From: Endomychus coccineus
Taxonomy: Eukaryota; Arthropoda; Insecta; Coleoptera; Endomychidae
Assembly: GCA_958510875.1 (NCBI GenBank)
Contig: OY294068.1
Coordinates: 83,610,116-83,674,115, forward strand
Length of the DNA stretch: 64,000 nucleotides
Direction of reading: 5' to 3'
Part shown: one piece after another, positions 22,191 to 33,904 of the stretch
Numbering within the stretch: position 1 is the first letter of the stretch
Layout of the letters: the number at the start of each line of letters is the position of its first letter
Program-made: the position numbers and the translations under genes
The notes under the pieces: model-generated
Database searches by the model: none
Seen by the model: only the letters and a program-made list of their open reading frames with translations
Told to the model about the DNA's origin: nothing

Positions 22191-24466
22191 GTGTTATTCA
22201 TTTCGGAACAATATAGTTTTTGTATTTATTGATCGCGATCGGTTCTTTTTTGAAAAATCTAGGTTTTTCATGGTTTCATGATGAATTCTTAATTTAAAAT
22301 AATTTTTTAAAATTAATTTGATTAATTGCATGGAGTGCCCATCTATAGGATCATCATCATTTAAATGGTCTCCAAAATTATCAAAAACTGACAGTGGCAA
22401 ATGCCTCATAGTTTTGTTGATTAAAATGTCATATAAACTTTTTATATTTCTGTTAAAAATATTGGTAGAGTTGTGAAAGAACCGAAAATACTTTTCACCT
22501 GCTTTACAAATCTCTGCGACCATATGACTGGATTTAATAAGTTTTCCATATGTTTTCTTTTCTTGCAGAAGGGATGTAGATGTATCACTCTCAAGTAAAT
22601 TTGAACATTTCAGACATGTCACACATTTTTTAAGTCCTTTTACTACAAAACCAGATATGTAACCTACAACATCCTCCACATATGGAGTAAGATTCCATGC
22701 AGCAGATCCTAAATAATCATAATCTTCCAAATCATTTTGAAGTTTTTCAATGAAGGATACATATTCTTTATCTCAACTAAATTTGTTCCATTCTGAGTTG
22801 TAATAATTCTATTTCCGAAGCCACTAGTCAAAATTGATATTTGTTCTAAATTGATTGTGTTGCCAGTATCAGAAGCAGCTATTTCACTATGAACCAACAA
22901 CCGTTTGTAGGCTGCTTCAAATTGCCTTGCTGTCGGGTTATTATTAAAACCCCCTTTACTTCTTATGGCTCCAAAAAATAATTCCAAATGGTCTTGGGAA
23001 AGTTTATAACTTAATATGTAGCTCATATTTTTTTGTTCTAAAACATGAATATTATACATTTTTTTGAGGCTGTCCCTACAAATTAAAAGCCCTAAAAATC
23101 CAGTTTTTCTTGCCGATTTTAGAATTGATGTTCCATTCAAAGTGAGACCAATGATATATCTTTTCATTTTTTGGTGAAAGGCATATTTTGTATGGATATT
23201 TGGCAAATACATTCCTAGAATTCAATATGTCAAATAAATTGTTGAAATTCAATATGAATTCTGATGTAGCCTCTGAACCTTGAAAGTTAGGACATTTCAA
23301 ATCTTCACGAAGAAAGTTCATAGCATCACTCACACTCCTGCTCAACGTTTGGGTAGCCAAACGGACCTTCATCTTTTCTCGTGCCCACTGAAGATGCCTC
23401 ATTCTGACCTTCGTTGCTGCATGTAAACCTCAACATTTTCAACCAAGCTGGATATATAACTCCATTTTACATCTCTTTCATCTGAATCTTTCAGTCCATT
23501 TTGTGAAGCAAAACAATTTCGAACAAGTTTTATCATATGACATGCATCCAGATATATATATAAATGTCAGTATTTGTGACAGGATTCTTAAAACTTGTTT
23601 TCAAATTCATTGGATTGCTAAAATCTGCACCCAACTTTTCAGCCATTGAAATATTTGTGAAGGCACCATCAAATGTCAACGAAGTTACTATAACACCACT
23701 TTCATTAATAAATTCAAGACACTTTTTCACTAATTCGGCCTTTACAGTAGCTGCCAATCCATCCAACAGGAACTTTCCAAGTTCCATTTATGAAGACAAG
23801 CATAAATACTAACGCCTCTCTCGCTTCTGGTAGTGTATCTGAGTCCAGATTGGTACCAATGTCTACATAACCAGTAAATTTTTTTCCAGTCCATTCAATC
23901 TGTCGCCTTATAGACATTTCGTCCAAGACCAAGTTACACAGAAGAGGTGTTGATGAATTCTTTTGTTTTAAAGTCAAAGCAATTAGTGCTTCTTTGGTGA
24001 AACCTGGACTACCATCAATACACCTGTACCATTTAGATATAGTCCCTGAATGAGGCAAACTTCGACTGAAGGTTTTCCTCACAAAATCATATGCCTTTGG
24101 AGAATAGAAGGATAACGTTAAGGCAAATGATCTAAGGCTAGGATCATATTTCTGTTTAGTTGGCCCCTTCAAGAATCTTTTGAACAAATCTCCAGCAGTT
24201 CCTGAAATTGATGCCTGTAAAAAATTGAATTTATTAATTTTAGTTAAACAATGTGAAGCTGTTATGATACATTTGTAAAAAAAACCTATGTTGTGATCAT
24301 TTTTATCAGTGAAATTTTAAATAGAAAAATTATTATAAAGGAATATGAACCCCCTAGTTCTATAGACCTATCAGGTCTATGGTCTCAAATTATTTCAGTT
24401 TGAGAAAACATGAGATATAAATGAGACTAGGAATGATTCGATTTCATTCTCATTTTATTATATAAT

Positions 24467-24947
24467 GAATAATAATAATAATAATAATAATACTTTATTG
24501 CCATGACTTTGTACAAAATATTAGCATTGTCAAGAATAATAATACATAAACATTAATAATGGAATACAATATCAGATATTTTAGAAATTAATAAAACAAA
24601 TAAGTTAGTATGAACAACAATTTAGAAATGATCTACAGACGTGTACATATAAATGGATAAATAATAAAATTAAAATATCATAAATTTAAAAATTCATCAT
24701 ATGAATAAAAGCAATTTTCAATTAAACATTTTTTAAGCACTCTCTTAAAACCCAATATGGAGTGACAATCTTTGATGCATTGTGATAGGCAATTGTAAGC
24801 TTTAACACATCGGTAAAATGCATTTTTTTCAAAAAAAGTTGATTTGTGTTTTGGTATCCTTAAGTCATCACAGCCTCTAGTTCTCATATTATTATATATT
24901 TCACTATTTGTTGTAAAGGTTGCTGAACATGCATTCAAAGATGACAT
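24467..24947 (-). mobile_element. 5'-truncated LINE with (ATT)n tail
   Basis: Minus-strand frame 24947-24678 gives LRIPKHKSTFFEKN, AYNCLSQCIKD and ENCFYSYDEFL, the typical last ~80 residues of a CR1/I-type non-LTR reverse transcriptase. An untranslated tail follows, with CATGGCAATAAAGT and (ATT)7 at 24473-24493. The element inserted in the intron between exons 6 and 7 of the transposase gene, in the same orientation. Confidence 0.75.
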
Positions 24948-26434
24948 TTCGACTTTGATGATTTAAGCACTTCACACTGATATATTTTAGTTTACACTGA
25001 CACCCTTTTCCCAATTAAATTGTAACTTATCTAAAGCACTTTTCAATTGTGATGCAACTATTTTCAAAGACATATAGTACTTTAAACAGAAATAAAATTT
25101 GGCTGCTACCATATAACTCTTTCGGTTACATCTACTTACAGTTATTGTAGATTCTGATGTTCCTGATAAGAGACACTTCTCTTTCAGATATGTCAATAAA
25201 CTCTTCAATGATATTATTCGAAGCCTCAATCTTCGAACAGTAGTCTGCAAATTATGGATCCTTCTTCTTTGTTTGCCAACAGTACTTTTTATTATATTTA
25301 AATTTCTTCTTCTCTTTTCTGGTGTTGAGAAGTCACCACTTGTCATTTCGCCAATATAGGATCTTTTTCTGCAATATATGAAATAAACATTGATTGGTTT
25401 TTGAAATCATTCTTCAAAAGGCATATAAATACCTTTTCTTTCCAAGTTTTGTAGCATTTGTGCCTGAAGATGAAGAAGGGATTGCCAGCCCAATTGGATA
25501 TTCCACTTCTTCAACGATAGGTGTTACTTCAGGTTCCCTAAAAAAATTCAATAACAATACATCAGAATGGAAGAAACTGAATTGGGTTCAGAGCAGAAAC
25601 AAAAATTACCTTTGACTTGAAGAATGGACTTTTCCTGGCGAAGCAACCAAATTTATGCAACAAATATCTTGAGACCTAAAAAATGTTTTTGTCTTTGAGT
25701 AATATGGTAATGGTATTTTGTTCATTCAAAACTGATCTATGGTCCATTTTGATAATTTCTATACTTTTTTCTTATTTGTTTCTGCAATTTAATTGTTTTT
25801 TGTTTCGAAGCACATGGTCCCTGTACATCATATGTGAGTACCCCTTTTTGCTTAAAAAATTATATTATGATATTTTACTTCTTATTTTTTATACTATATT
25901 TTTTTTTTTTGGAATTTTGTAAATGTTCAGAATGAAAGTGGATACAAATGTTTAGGGTAAAGTAAAATGTTTATTCAAGGTAAGTGAAACGTTTGTATTA
26001 ACTTTGTATTCAAACGTTAAAGAAATTGACAATTTGTGGTAGAGGCATCTGTGAATGATGACCTTCTTATACACAAAAATACAGAGAAACACTTACCCTG
26101 TAGGTCTTTTTGGAGGAGTATTGTAAATTGTTGAGTCGGAGCTGTAAAATGATTGAAATTACCACCCACATTTTTTGCTAATCACTATAAAGATTTAATA
26201 AATCAAACAGGTTTTTGAATATCAGCATAATATATTATATATAAAGTGATGTATTTGTACGCTGGACATGTCTACCAATGTGCACTGGACCACTTGCATT
26301 TGGTACCCTCACTCTGTTAGTTGCCCAATCTTGTATTGTTAAGCTTACCAAGCTGTATACTTAATATAGTGAGAGGAATTAAACCTCTTATGCAAATACT
26401 ATTTTTGCCAACATCAATAATTAATGCAAATTAC

Positions 26435-26886
26435 CTGTCAGATGTGAACTGAAATGCTGAATGGCGTGGTAGCGGATTTGCATCTGGCTTTATGTACTTT
26501 ACACCATTTTTTTTAGTTACAATATCACTTGCATCAAAATGATTCGAACATACATAAAGGTATTTGGGCGGACGTCGATCTTCCTGCCAGTCAAGGAGAG
26601 ATACCCAAATTTTTCTCCTTTCCCTATCAGCCGGAAACCTGAAGTAGTAATACAAAAATATACTAAATTGCTTTGTAATTTATTGAATGCAATAAAAGAA
26701 ATTCTTCCATATGAAAAAATCAAAATTTGTTCAACAAAATCTCTAAAATTGTAAGTATGTTTATTTTAATATAGAAATCGCCATATCATCTACTGCACTG
26801 GATTTAGTAAACAATACTAACTTGTGAAACGAAGAATCAGGGCTTAAAATGTCCAGTCTCTTACACACTTGGCACTGACGAACCAT
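26435..26886 (-). CDS. THAP domain exons (1 and 2)
   Basis: MVRQCQVCKRLD at 26886, donor GTTAGT at 26821, acceptor TTCAG ending at 26639, then FPADRERRKIWVSLL and YVCSNHFDASDI. The spacing of C-x2-C ... C-x2-H, the conserved Pro, Trp and Phe positions and the NPLP box near the end define a THAP domain, a sequence-specific DNA-binding zinc finger of about 90 residues. It is the intact N-terminus of the damaged transposase and could still be expressed as a short DNA-binding protein. Confidence 0.85.
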
Positions 26887-26889
26887 ATT

Positions 26890-27250
26890 GTTCAACAATC
26901 CACACTTAATTTCACAAATAACTAATAAAAATCACGAAAAACGTTATAAACTGCTTGAAAAGTTGGAACCTCTTGTAAGGCAACGCCGCTTCGAAATGGC
27001 TACGATAAATACGGAAGTGCGTAGCACAGAACCAAGACCCCATTCATAAATAATGGAATATTTTTCAGAGAAAACGACATTTCAACAGTATTGCTTCTAA
27101 TATAACCTATAAATATAGCTATGGACGTTTTTATAATTTATAAATCTCAATTCGGCACACAGAACAACTAATCCGGCAACAGCACATTCCAGTCGGCCAT
27201 ACTTGTAATATACCGCGGTCTGAGTGGTCCGAAATTTGACAATGTCTGAT
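26890..27250. promoter_or_regulatory. Divergent intergenic region
   Basis: About 360 bp between the start of the THAP/transposase gene (minus) and the Myb/SANT-like gene (plus). A shared promoter is likely by position only; no element was identified with confidence. Confidence 0.3.
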
Positions 27251-27251
27251 C

Positions 27252-27972
27252 GTGTTTAAATGTAAAGAGTTCTGTCTCCTTAGGATAATAGGTCTATGGA
27301 AGCAACTGCTTTTAAGCTTTGTGCATAAATATAAGCACATTATTGAATGCAAGAAAACTGACGGTGTCAGTGTTGATGAGAAGAACAAGACCTGGAAAGC
27401 TGTAGCCAATGAATTCAATTCTTCATGTTCAGAATCGAGGTATAGAGAGGTGCATTCACTTGAAAAATTTTACAGCAACAGAAACATGGATGTGCGGAAA
27501 GTTGTAGCTCAATTTATTCTCTTCATTAAAAATCTATTATTCACAGGATTCAATCAATGTGCCAATGGAATCTGATAATTGTGACGAACCTGGTAATTCT
27601 AACGATGGAATCAAAACTACTGATATGGTAAGGTATTTTGGAAAACATAAATATATCGTAGAAACATAATATTTTTTATGACAGTATCAACCAACATTAG
27701 GCTGGGGACTGAGCGAATTCAAGAGCAGCATGTTGAGAACTCGAAAGCCAACTATCTTGGCAAATGCAACTTCCAGTAGGAGAAGACCTTTAGTTTCTCG
27801 GGAATTGACATCCTCGACAATCGCAGAGAAATATGATTCCCTCCTGGACAAAAGATTGGCCATTGCAGACATGGAATTAAAAAAAGGTCAAAATGATGTG
27901 AAATGGCAGCTTGAACCTCATGAGGGAAGCTCTGCTCTTAGATTTAGAGATAAAGAAACAGACACTTGTTAA
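27252..27972 (+). CDS. Myb/SANT-like DNA-binding protein gene
   Basis: Predicted spliced gene. The first frame has LLLSFVHKYKHIIECKKTDGVSVDEKNKTWKAVANEFNS (one domain, shown here by its ends), the signature of Myb/SANT-like domains of the Myb_DNA-bind_5 type. It then splices (acceptor TATTCACAG ending near 27547) to DSINVPMESDN, donor GTAAGG near 27628, acceptor ATGACAG near 27684, and YQPTLGW...SSTIAEKYDSLLDKRLAIADMELKK, a C-terminal helix typical of these proteins, ending with TAA at 27970. The 5' exon is uncertain. AATAAA occurs near 28239. It may be a host gene or the accessory gene of a DNA transposon. It could be incomplete at the N-terminus. Confidence 0.6.
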
Positions 27973-28609
27973 TTTGAAAGCAAAACAGTAATTTTATAAT
28001 TTTTAATTAGAAATAGTAAGAATCTATGTAATTTGTCAATGTTTTTCCTCTATTACTATACATTTTTTTTTAGATTGTAAAGGATCTTTACTTGTTGGAA
28101 TGGAAATCTATTGTGTTACAAATGAACACTACATTGTAGTGTTGATTTGTAATATATATATTTGTTATTTCATAGGTATTTTGGATCACTGCATTTTTTT
28201 AATTTACGACTTGTTCTCATTGCCACTAGTGAATTTTCAATAAAGTTCAACCAAACTGATGTGTAGATTCTTATATTTTTATAAATTATTAAAATAATTA
28301 TCAATTGAATGTGTTCTTGTATTTATTATTCTGATTTGAGACGGGAACAGAACTGTTACTCTTGTCAACATGTATTACTCACCTTGAAAATAACTTCCCC
28401 TTTTTCGTACACATAAAAGACCTCGTTAAAACGATTTCTTTCCGGAGTGTGTACTTATTATCTAAGGCTTTTTTTGGTAGTAATTTAAAAAGGAAATGTA
28501 TGAAAATAATCGATCGCATATAAACATTTTTTTAATTAAATTAGGATAACAATCAAAATACATGTATACTAATAAACTATGAAAGAGTTCATGCTGTGGA
28601 TATATTATA

Positions 28610-28990
28610 ACACTATAAATAAGAAATAATCACCCTTATCCACTAAAAATACTAGTAAAGTACTGAGGACCTTTCGGCTAACAAGTAGCCATCATCAGAG
28701 TAAACTAAATTATAAATCAAAATGTGCCTATTTGAATACTATTTGGGGATAATAATGTAAACAAAGGGTTACCGTCAGCTGGAGATAAATCGAAATTTAG
28801 TAAACTGCTTTTTTGTTTATACATTTCCATCCCTTCTAAATTACCTAGAAATTTGTCTGTACTGTGTTTTAAAAGTGATAAACTTTCTTGAGAAATGGTG
28901 TGACCAGTATTTAAAATATGTTCGGCTATCACTGATTTTCCACTATTATTTTTCTTTATATGGGCAAAATATTACTTATAACGAGTTGAA
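28610..28990 (-). pseudogene. Penelope D 3' fragment
   Basis: Minus strand encodes IAEHILNTGHTISQESLSLL and YKQKSSLLNFD, the C-terminal part of a Penelope GIY-YIG domain, followed by a terminus with a hammerhead-like motif at 28698-28672 and the end sequence CACTATAAATAAGAAATAATCACCCTTATCC at about 28610-28640. The endonuclease core is lost beyond 28990. Related scraps lie at 29683-29800 and 61440-61660. Confidence 0.65.
28672..28698 (-). ncRNA. Hammerhead-like ribozyme core
   Basis: CTGATGA, GGCTA-CTTGT-TAGCC (stem II), GAAA, then GGTCC. All invariant core bases visible on this side are present. The partner of stem III and the cleavage triplet were not established. Confidence 0.5.
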
Positions 28991-29339
28991 ACGATTTCTT
29001 CCCGGAATCGCAGGCATCCACTTTTTTCGCATTTCTGCATCTTTCGGCAAGTTAAAAACAGAAGTTTTTTGTTTTGCACTTTTGTACCCCGTTTTGCATT
29101 TAGGCACAATGCAGTTTCATTCTTGCTGAAATCGCAGGTATTCCTTCTGTTTACAAGTTAACTGTCAAATGTCACAGAATACTCTTCATAGAGATCAAGA
29201 TGATACTCTCACGTGACGCTGACGCCTTTTATGTACCCCCTACGTGACGACTTTTGGTACTACGCGGACTTAGACGCGTAAGCGACTCACTGCTTAGATA
29301 GGAAACAGCCTCGAGTTTCCAGACCTGTCTATACGACCG

Positions 29340-29640
29340 TGGCCTGAACTGTTATGGCGGGTGTATGTCAAACGATTAACTGTCATGGTAGGTGTATGTC
29401 GGAACGATGAATTTTAATGACAGGTGTATGAACTATCATGATGGGTGGTTGTCAAATGAGGAACTGTCATTGCAGGTGTATGAACTATAAAGGCGGCGTA
29501 TTACCTGTCATGGCGTATGTGAATAGTTATGGTAGGTGTCACATGATTACGTTCGATGAGATGTTATGGTATCAGTGTGACTATCACTTGTTAATTGATG
29601 AACTGTTAAAGCCTATGTGAACTGTACATGTTATCTATAA
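29340..29640. repeat. Degenerate repeat of the AACTGTCATGGTAGGTGTATG type
   Basis: Eight or so imperfect units of about 25-45 bp, each with CTGTCATGG and GGTGTATG. The CTGTCATGGCGG phrase also occurs in the Polinton satellite 4.5 kb to the right, so this may be an eroded Polinton terminus. The evidence is only word similarity. Confidence 0.4.
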
Positions 29641-29879
29641 TGAGGAGGCTATGTTGAAGATGTAGTAACAATAATTTTAGTACTATGAATAAGAAACAAT
29701 CGCCACCTTATCCACTAAAAATACTTTTAAAATACTGAGGATCTTTCAGCTACCGAGTAGCCATCCTTGGAGTCGTAGGAATACGAGTAGGAGGGCTAGA
29801 ATTGGCATAGCCTAATAATTTCGCGTGTAGACATACTCTCGTCTAATAAAAAGGATAGAGAATGTTAACAGACAATAAG

Positions 29880-30195
29880 CAGTGGCGTGTCAGTTTTAGA
29901 TAAATTGATAAATTTTCATAGAGTTGAATGTAATAACAAAAATATGTATTTTAAAATTAAACAGAATTTTTGATAACTATAATTAACGCAGTCTTAGACA
30001 TAAATATTTACAAAGGAACAGATAATAGGCAAGATCACTATCTTGCGAATTCAGTTTTATTGCACATATAACTGGAAACAATAAGCTGTGGCGTATCAGT
30101 TTTAGATAAATTGATAAATTTTTATAGTTGAATGTAATAACAAAAATATGTATTTTAAAATTAAACAGAATTTTTGATAAATATAATTAACGCAG
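29880..30195. repeat. Direct duplication of ~115 bp and linked repeats
   Basis: GTGGCGTGTCAGTTTTAGATAAATTGATAAATTTT...AACGCAG at 29881-29993 repeats at 30085-30196. The intervening ~85 bp (29995-30080, AAATATTTACAAAGGAACAGATAATAGGC...) repeats again at 31410-31495. No coding content. Confidence 0.75.
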
Positions 30196-30199
30196 CTAA

Positions 30200-33100
30200 T
30201 AACCAAAACTGTTGATGTCGAGGATGAATGAATTTAAAGGAGTACATATTGCACGTTTCAGTGTCCGAAAATATTAATTAATAAAAATTTACTTGGGATC
30301 AAATAAATGGAAATTTTATTTTTCAAAAACTGTTTATTAAGTTAAGAAATATTCTTACAATTTGCCAACTTATTGAACAGTTCCTATTCTTCAGCCACAA
30401 CTTCCAAGACATTATTCTTAGGTGTCTAGAAAATAGCATACCAGCTTGAGTTGTTGTTTCTCAATTAATAGAAATAAGGAAATATTTGAATCAGGGTTTG
30501 GAATTATACAGTATAGTTCACACTTTACAGGTATTATACTGACGTACGAAACGTATGATACCCACGGAAATAAATATCCTTATTGAACAGTATCATGCAA
30601 TATTATATGGTACTAAACACAGGATTATGCACATTTGCAGCATAATCTTCTATTATAAGTATATATCCTTCACCTTCATGAACAAAGCATTGCATGGATC
30701 AGTATAAAATTTCCTGTAGGGTCTGTAGACCAAGTGGATGATTCCCCATTACAAAATTTGAATGCTACTGGCTTAGAAGACTCGATTGAATTCAATATTT
30801 CCTTAACCATAACAAAAATATTATATTTGAAATGGTAATCAGCGCCTAACAAATGCAATAATCTTGGGATCCTTGCTAAAAAGTGCGTACCTAAACCTGC
30901 ATTGTCTCCTCAACTAGCATTTTTCGATTATTGGTCATGTTTGCATAACAAATTATGCAACACCAACAAAACAGAGGTCCTTGAATTTGGTGAAGATTAA
31001 AAATATAGGTCAGTACTAAATCATATGAATACTAGCAATATGCTTTGTCATTTAATCAAGTCCATTTGTATCAGTCTATTAGTTTGGTATTAGTGAGAAT
31101 AACTGTATTTTTGTGTTCAAACGTTGACAATGGTAATTCCTCTATCAATAAATATCAAATTCTTTTCAGTTTTATTAATGTAAAAGATACATGTCTTTAT
31201 AGTTCTTAGCTTATATTTAAAATAGCAAATACTGGCAAATGACTCTACTTTGAACGCATAATACGTTAGTTTTATACTGCAGCATACAACATTTTATAAG
31301 TCACATATAAGACATATTATACAAAACGTATTCTACATTCCTAACCCCGATTTCGATATCACTGTAAGTGGATAGAACTTTGGAACATGGACAAAAGTAA
31401 CACAATCTTAGAGATAAATATTTACAAAGGAACAGATAATAGGCAAGATCACTATCTTGCGAATTCAGTTTTATTGCACATATAACTGGAATGTAGCAAT
31501 AAAATATGTATATGCATGGTTTTTCGAACAATACATGCTGTAATATTTGAATTGTATTTTTATTATTCTTGTCTATACTACCATATTATTGATTTCTTAA
31601 TAACACTATTTTAGTTAAAATTGAACATACCCTTCCCAGTCAACACAAAGAGGTCCTAAAGTTATCTTGGCGAATTCTTTTTAGGAAATTGTGACGCCTT
31701 TTGTGAATTCTCTGAGAGGTTATCTGGAGCTCTATATCTGCTCCAAATGTCCGCCGCCGGGATATTCTCAGCGAGGTCTTAGCGATATCCCACGCAGAAA
31801 TTCTCAAACACATCACTTTGACGAGTTCTTTGCGATATTCGCATATATAGCCTTGTGGCGCGTACTATGGGAAATTCTGATGTCGAGGTCCCTACAAGCG
31901 CGCAATGTGATAATCGCAGGCAGTGCCTCTGGCGAGTTCTATGGGAAATTCGTATATAGCCTCCTGGCGAGTACTTTGGGGAATTCACATCAACTGCTAT
32001 AGTTGACATCTATAAGAGCTCGCACAAGTGAGCTTCGTGATATTAGCAGGCAGTGCTTCTAGCGTGGTCTTCAAGAGTTCGCATTGCGAGTTGTGCAAAA
32101 TATTCTTTATACCTACATCTCACAGAGTTCTTTGTGCTTCATTTGTATGAATCGCTGGGAAGTTGAAGCAGTATATCTCTGAGAGTTCGCGAGAGGAATT
32201 CCTAGAGATATATTCTCCATGCTCAAATTTAGTCAAGTGCACATTAATAGTTGGTTGTTTTTCAAGTTATAGGTACCTACCTTGAAAAATATAAGCCATT
32301 CAATTTATATTTCAAATTTGATATTCAGAGCTACTGATTTTACTATATAGAATATAAATAAGAAGAAAGAGAAAGAATATTGAAACAAGCAATGAACTTA
32401 TAACAAGTTTATTAAGCCACAGCTATCAACTAATGATGAATCTGAAAAAAAAATCACAAAAAAAATTGAAAAATTAACATTTCGACATAAATCTGTCTTC
32501 TTCAGTAGACTTGTCACCATATTTATTGTGCTATGTTATTTTTTTTATCCTCCCTCTTTTTTCGTTGGGAACAGTGCATCAGTCAATCTTGAGAATATAT
32601 TTCAAACTCCTTCTCTGTTGTTTTCCAGGTCTGCTTCAGTACATCTACAAAAATGTCAAAGACTGGCGACTTTCAATGGGTCAGTTAACTGTTTTCATCA
32701 ATACAAAAAAAAACAACACAATTAAATATTGTTATGCTGTTTTCTGTTAGAATAAAAATTGAATAAACAGAATAGATGATGAAAGAAAATGAGATATTCT
32801 CTCTGTGAATATCATGAATATTTTGTAATTGAACAAATTAACAATGAAATGGTTATGATAATAGACAAGATGAACGTGACTGAGAATATTACAAATTATC
32901 ATGTACCAATGAGCAAATAAAACCAGTCTAAAACTTTACTTACACATACAGGTTCCAATGAAATTCACATTTTCCAATCTGAAGTTTCCCCTTTGCCCCT
33001 TCCACTAACATTTCATGCCTAATTCATTGGAAAAAATCGACTTGAACATGCGTCCATGGTGGTCTTTGGGACCAGAAACCCCAATTCCATTGAAATACAG

Positions 33101-33540
33101 TTTCTATAAGAATATTAAAATCAAAATGGGATTTCAATTTGTTATGAAGATATTTGGGTTTATTCTTTCATAGAAAAAGTGGTTAGTTAATTCATAAGCA
33201 AAAGGCAAGTCTATGAAATTCCTCTCCCCTCTAATGACTGAAAATACAACCGTTGGGTTAACCTGAAATGGCGGCAACGAGTTCACATTAGCGCTGTCGG
33301 ATTTTCAGTTAGGTCTACACAACAAAATTTCATAAAACGAGAACATGGAAAAAACATCACTTACCTTTAAACTCTCAATAGTCTTATTAACTCATAACAT
33401 ACGAACAATTAAATCAGGTATTCAACGATCAACAGGAACAAGGGCTTCGCCCGAGACGAGGACTACTATACTATAAAGACTAGAGACTACTTTACTAACT
33501 AGCTTAGAATAATAGACAGACATTAGTCACCGAGTTGGCA
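30200..33540. other. Non-coding, with degenerate repeats
   Basis: No gene recognised. 31640-32240 holds loosely repeated units of GGCGAGTTCT...GAAATTC...ATATAGCC. A hammerhead-like core lies on the minus strand at 32480-32504. Short frames at 32511-32750 show no family features. Confidence 0.45.
32480..32504 (-). ncRNA. Hammerhead-like ribozyme core
   Basis: Minus strand: CTGAAGA, GACA...TGTC (stem II) and GAAA. It resembles the Penelope termini elsewhere in the window, but no Penelope coding sequence is adjacent. Confidence 0.4.
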
Positions 33541-33544
33541 TTTT

Positions 33545-33680
33545 GCCGTACACTCGGGGTAATGGTGTTCTTCTGGGACCTCTCATTCTCTGTTCATCGT
33601 ATTTCATCATCTACTACTTCGTACTCACATCTACGAGGTGGAGAGAATGTGAGGTCCGAGAAGAACCGCTACCCCGAGTG
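33545..33680. mobile_element. Foldback MITE, left part (split by the Polinton)
   Basis: GCCGTACACTCGGGGTA...GGACCTCTCATTCTCT at 33545-33595 faces AGAGAATGTGAGGTCC...TACCCCGAGTG at about 33643-33680. The outermost bases of the right arm (TACGGC) are at 52434-52439, on the other side of the Polinton. TTTT flanks both outer ends (33541-33544 and 52440-52443), a possible 4-bp target duplication. The original element was about 142 bp. Confidence 0.75.
33675..33680. repeat. Polinton target-site duplication, left
   Basis: CGAGTG directly before the first element base. The same six bases follow the last element base at 52428-52433. A 6-bp duplication is the Polinton norm. Confidence 0.9.
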
Positions 33681-33904
33681 AGTAGATGAACATGACGAGT
33701 TCGGGACCAGGATATCCGGTCTAGCTGTCGATGTGCATCCGGTGTGCGCGTGTCCTTATCAGTTTGAAAGGATGTAGGTGATAAGGTGTGAGATAAGGAT
33801 ATTACTTGTATAAAGAGTATATAGGGTGTGTAAAAAAAGTGTGTCACATGAAATAGTATACAGGTTGTGTATAAAAAGTGTGTCACATGTACAGGATCAC
33901 GTGA

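Larger units (their letters stand above)
22194..26886 (-). pseudogene. THAP/P-element-like transposase gene, decayed
   Basis: Minus-strand gene. Predicted exons: 26886-26822, 26638-26435, 26141-26097, 25675-25610, 25537-25433, 25368 to about 25000, and 24214-22194; the first six join in phase by GT-AG sites. Exons 1-2 encode a THAP zinc finger: CQVC, then VCSNH (C2CH) and the downstream NPLP box. Exon 6 is a basic coiled coil (KRRRNLNIIKSTVGKQRRRI), as in P-element/THAP9 proteins. Exon 7 is the catalytic region, with LVLDEMSIRR, TFDGAFTN, LDACHMIKL and the C-terminal ELFFGAIRSKGG..NNPTARQF signature. Breaks: a deletion/frameshift near 23765 between short CCTGTTGGA-like repeats, a shift in a TA run near 23555, another near 23100-23200, and one between 22709 and 22730. 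The catalytic protein cannot be made intact. The THAP exons are undamaged. Confidence 0.8.

Noticed and set aside
24473..24493. (ATT)n as an independent microsatellite
   Set aside because: It directly follows an AATAAA-bearing LINE 3' end and is its tail.
31691..32009. Opposed frames of 76-103 codons
   Set aside because: They lie in degenerate repeats on both strands and carry no domain.
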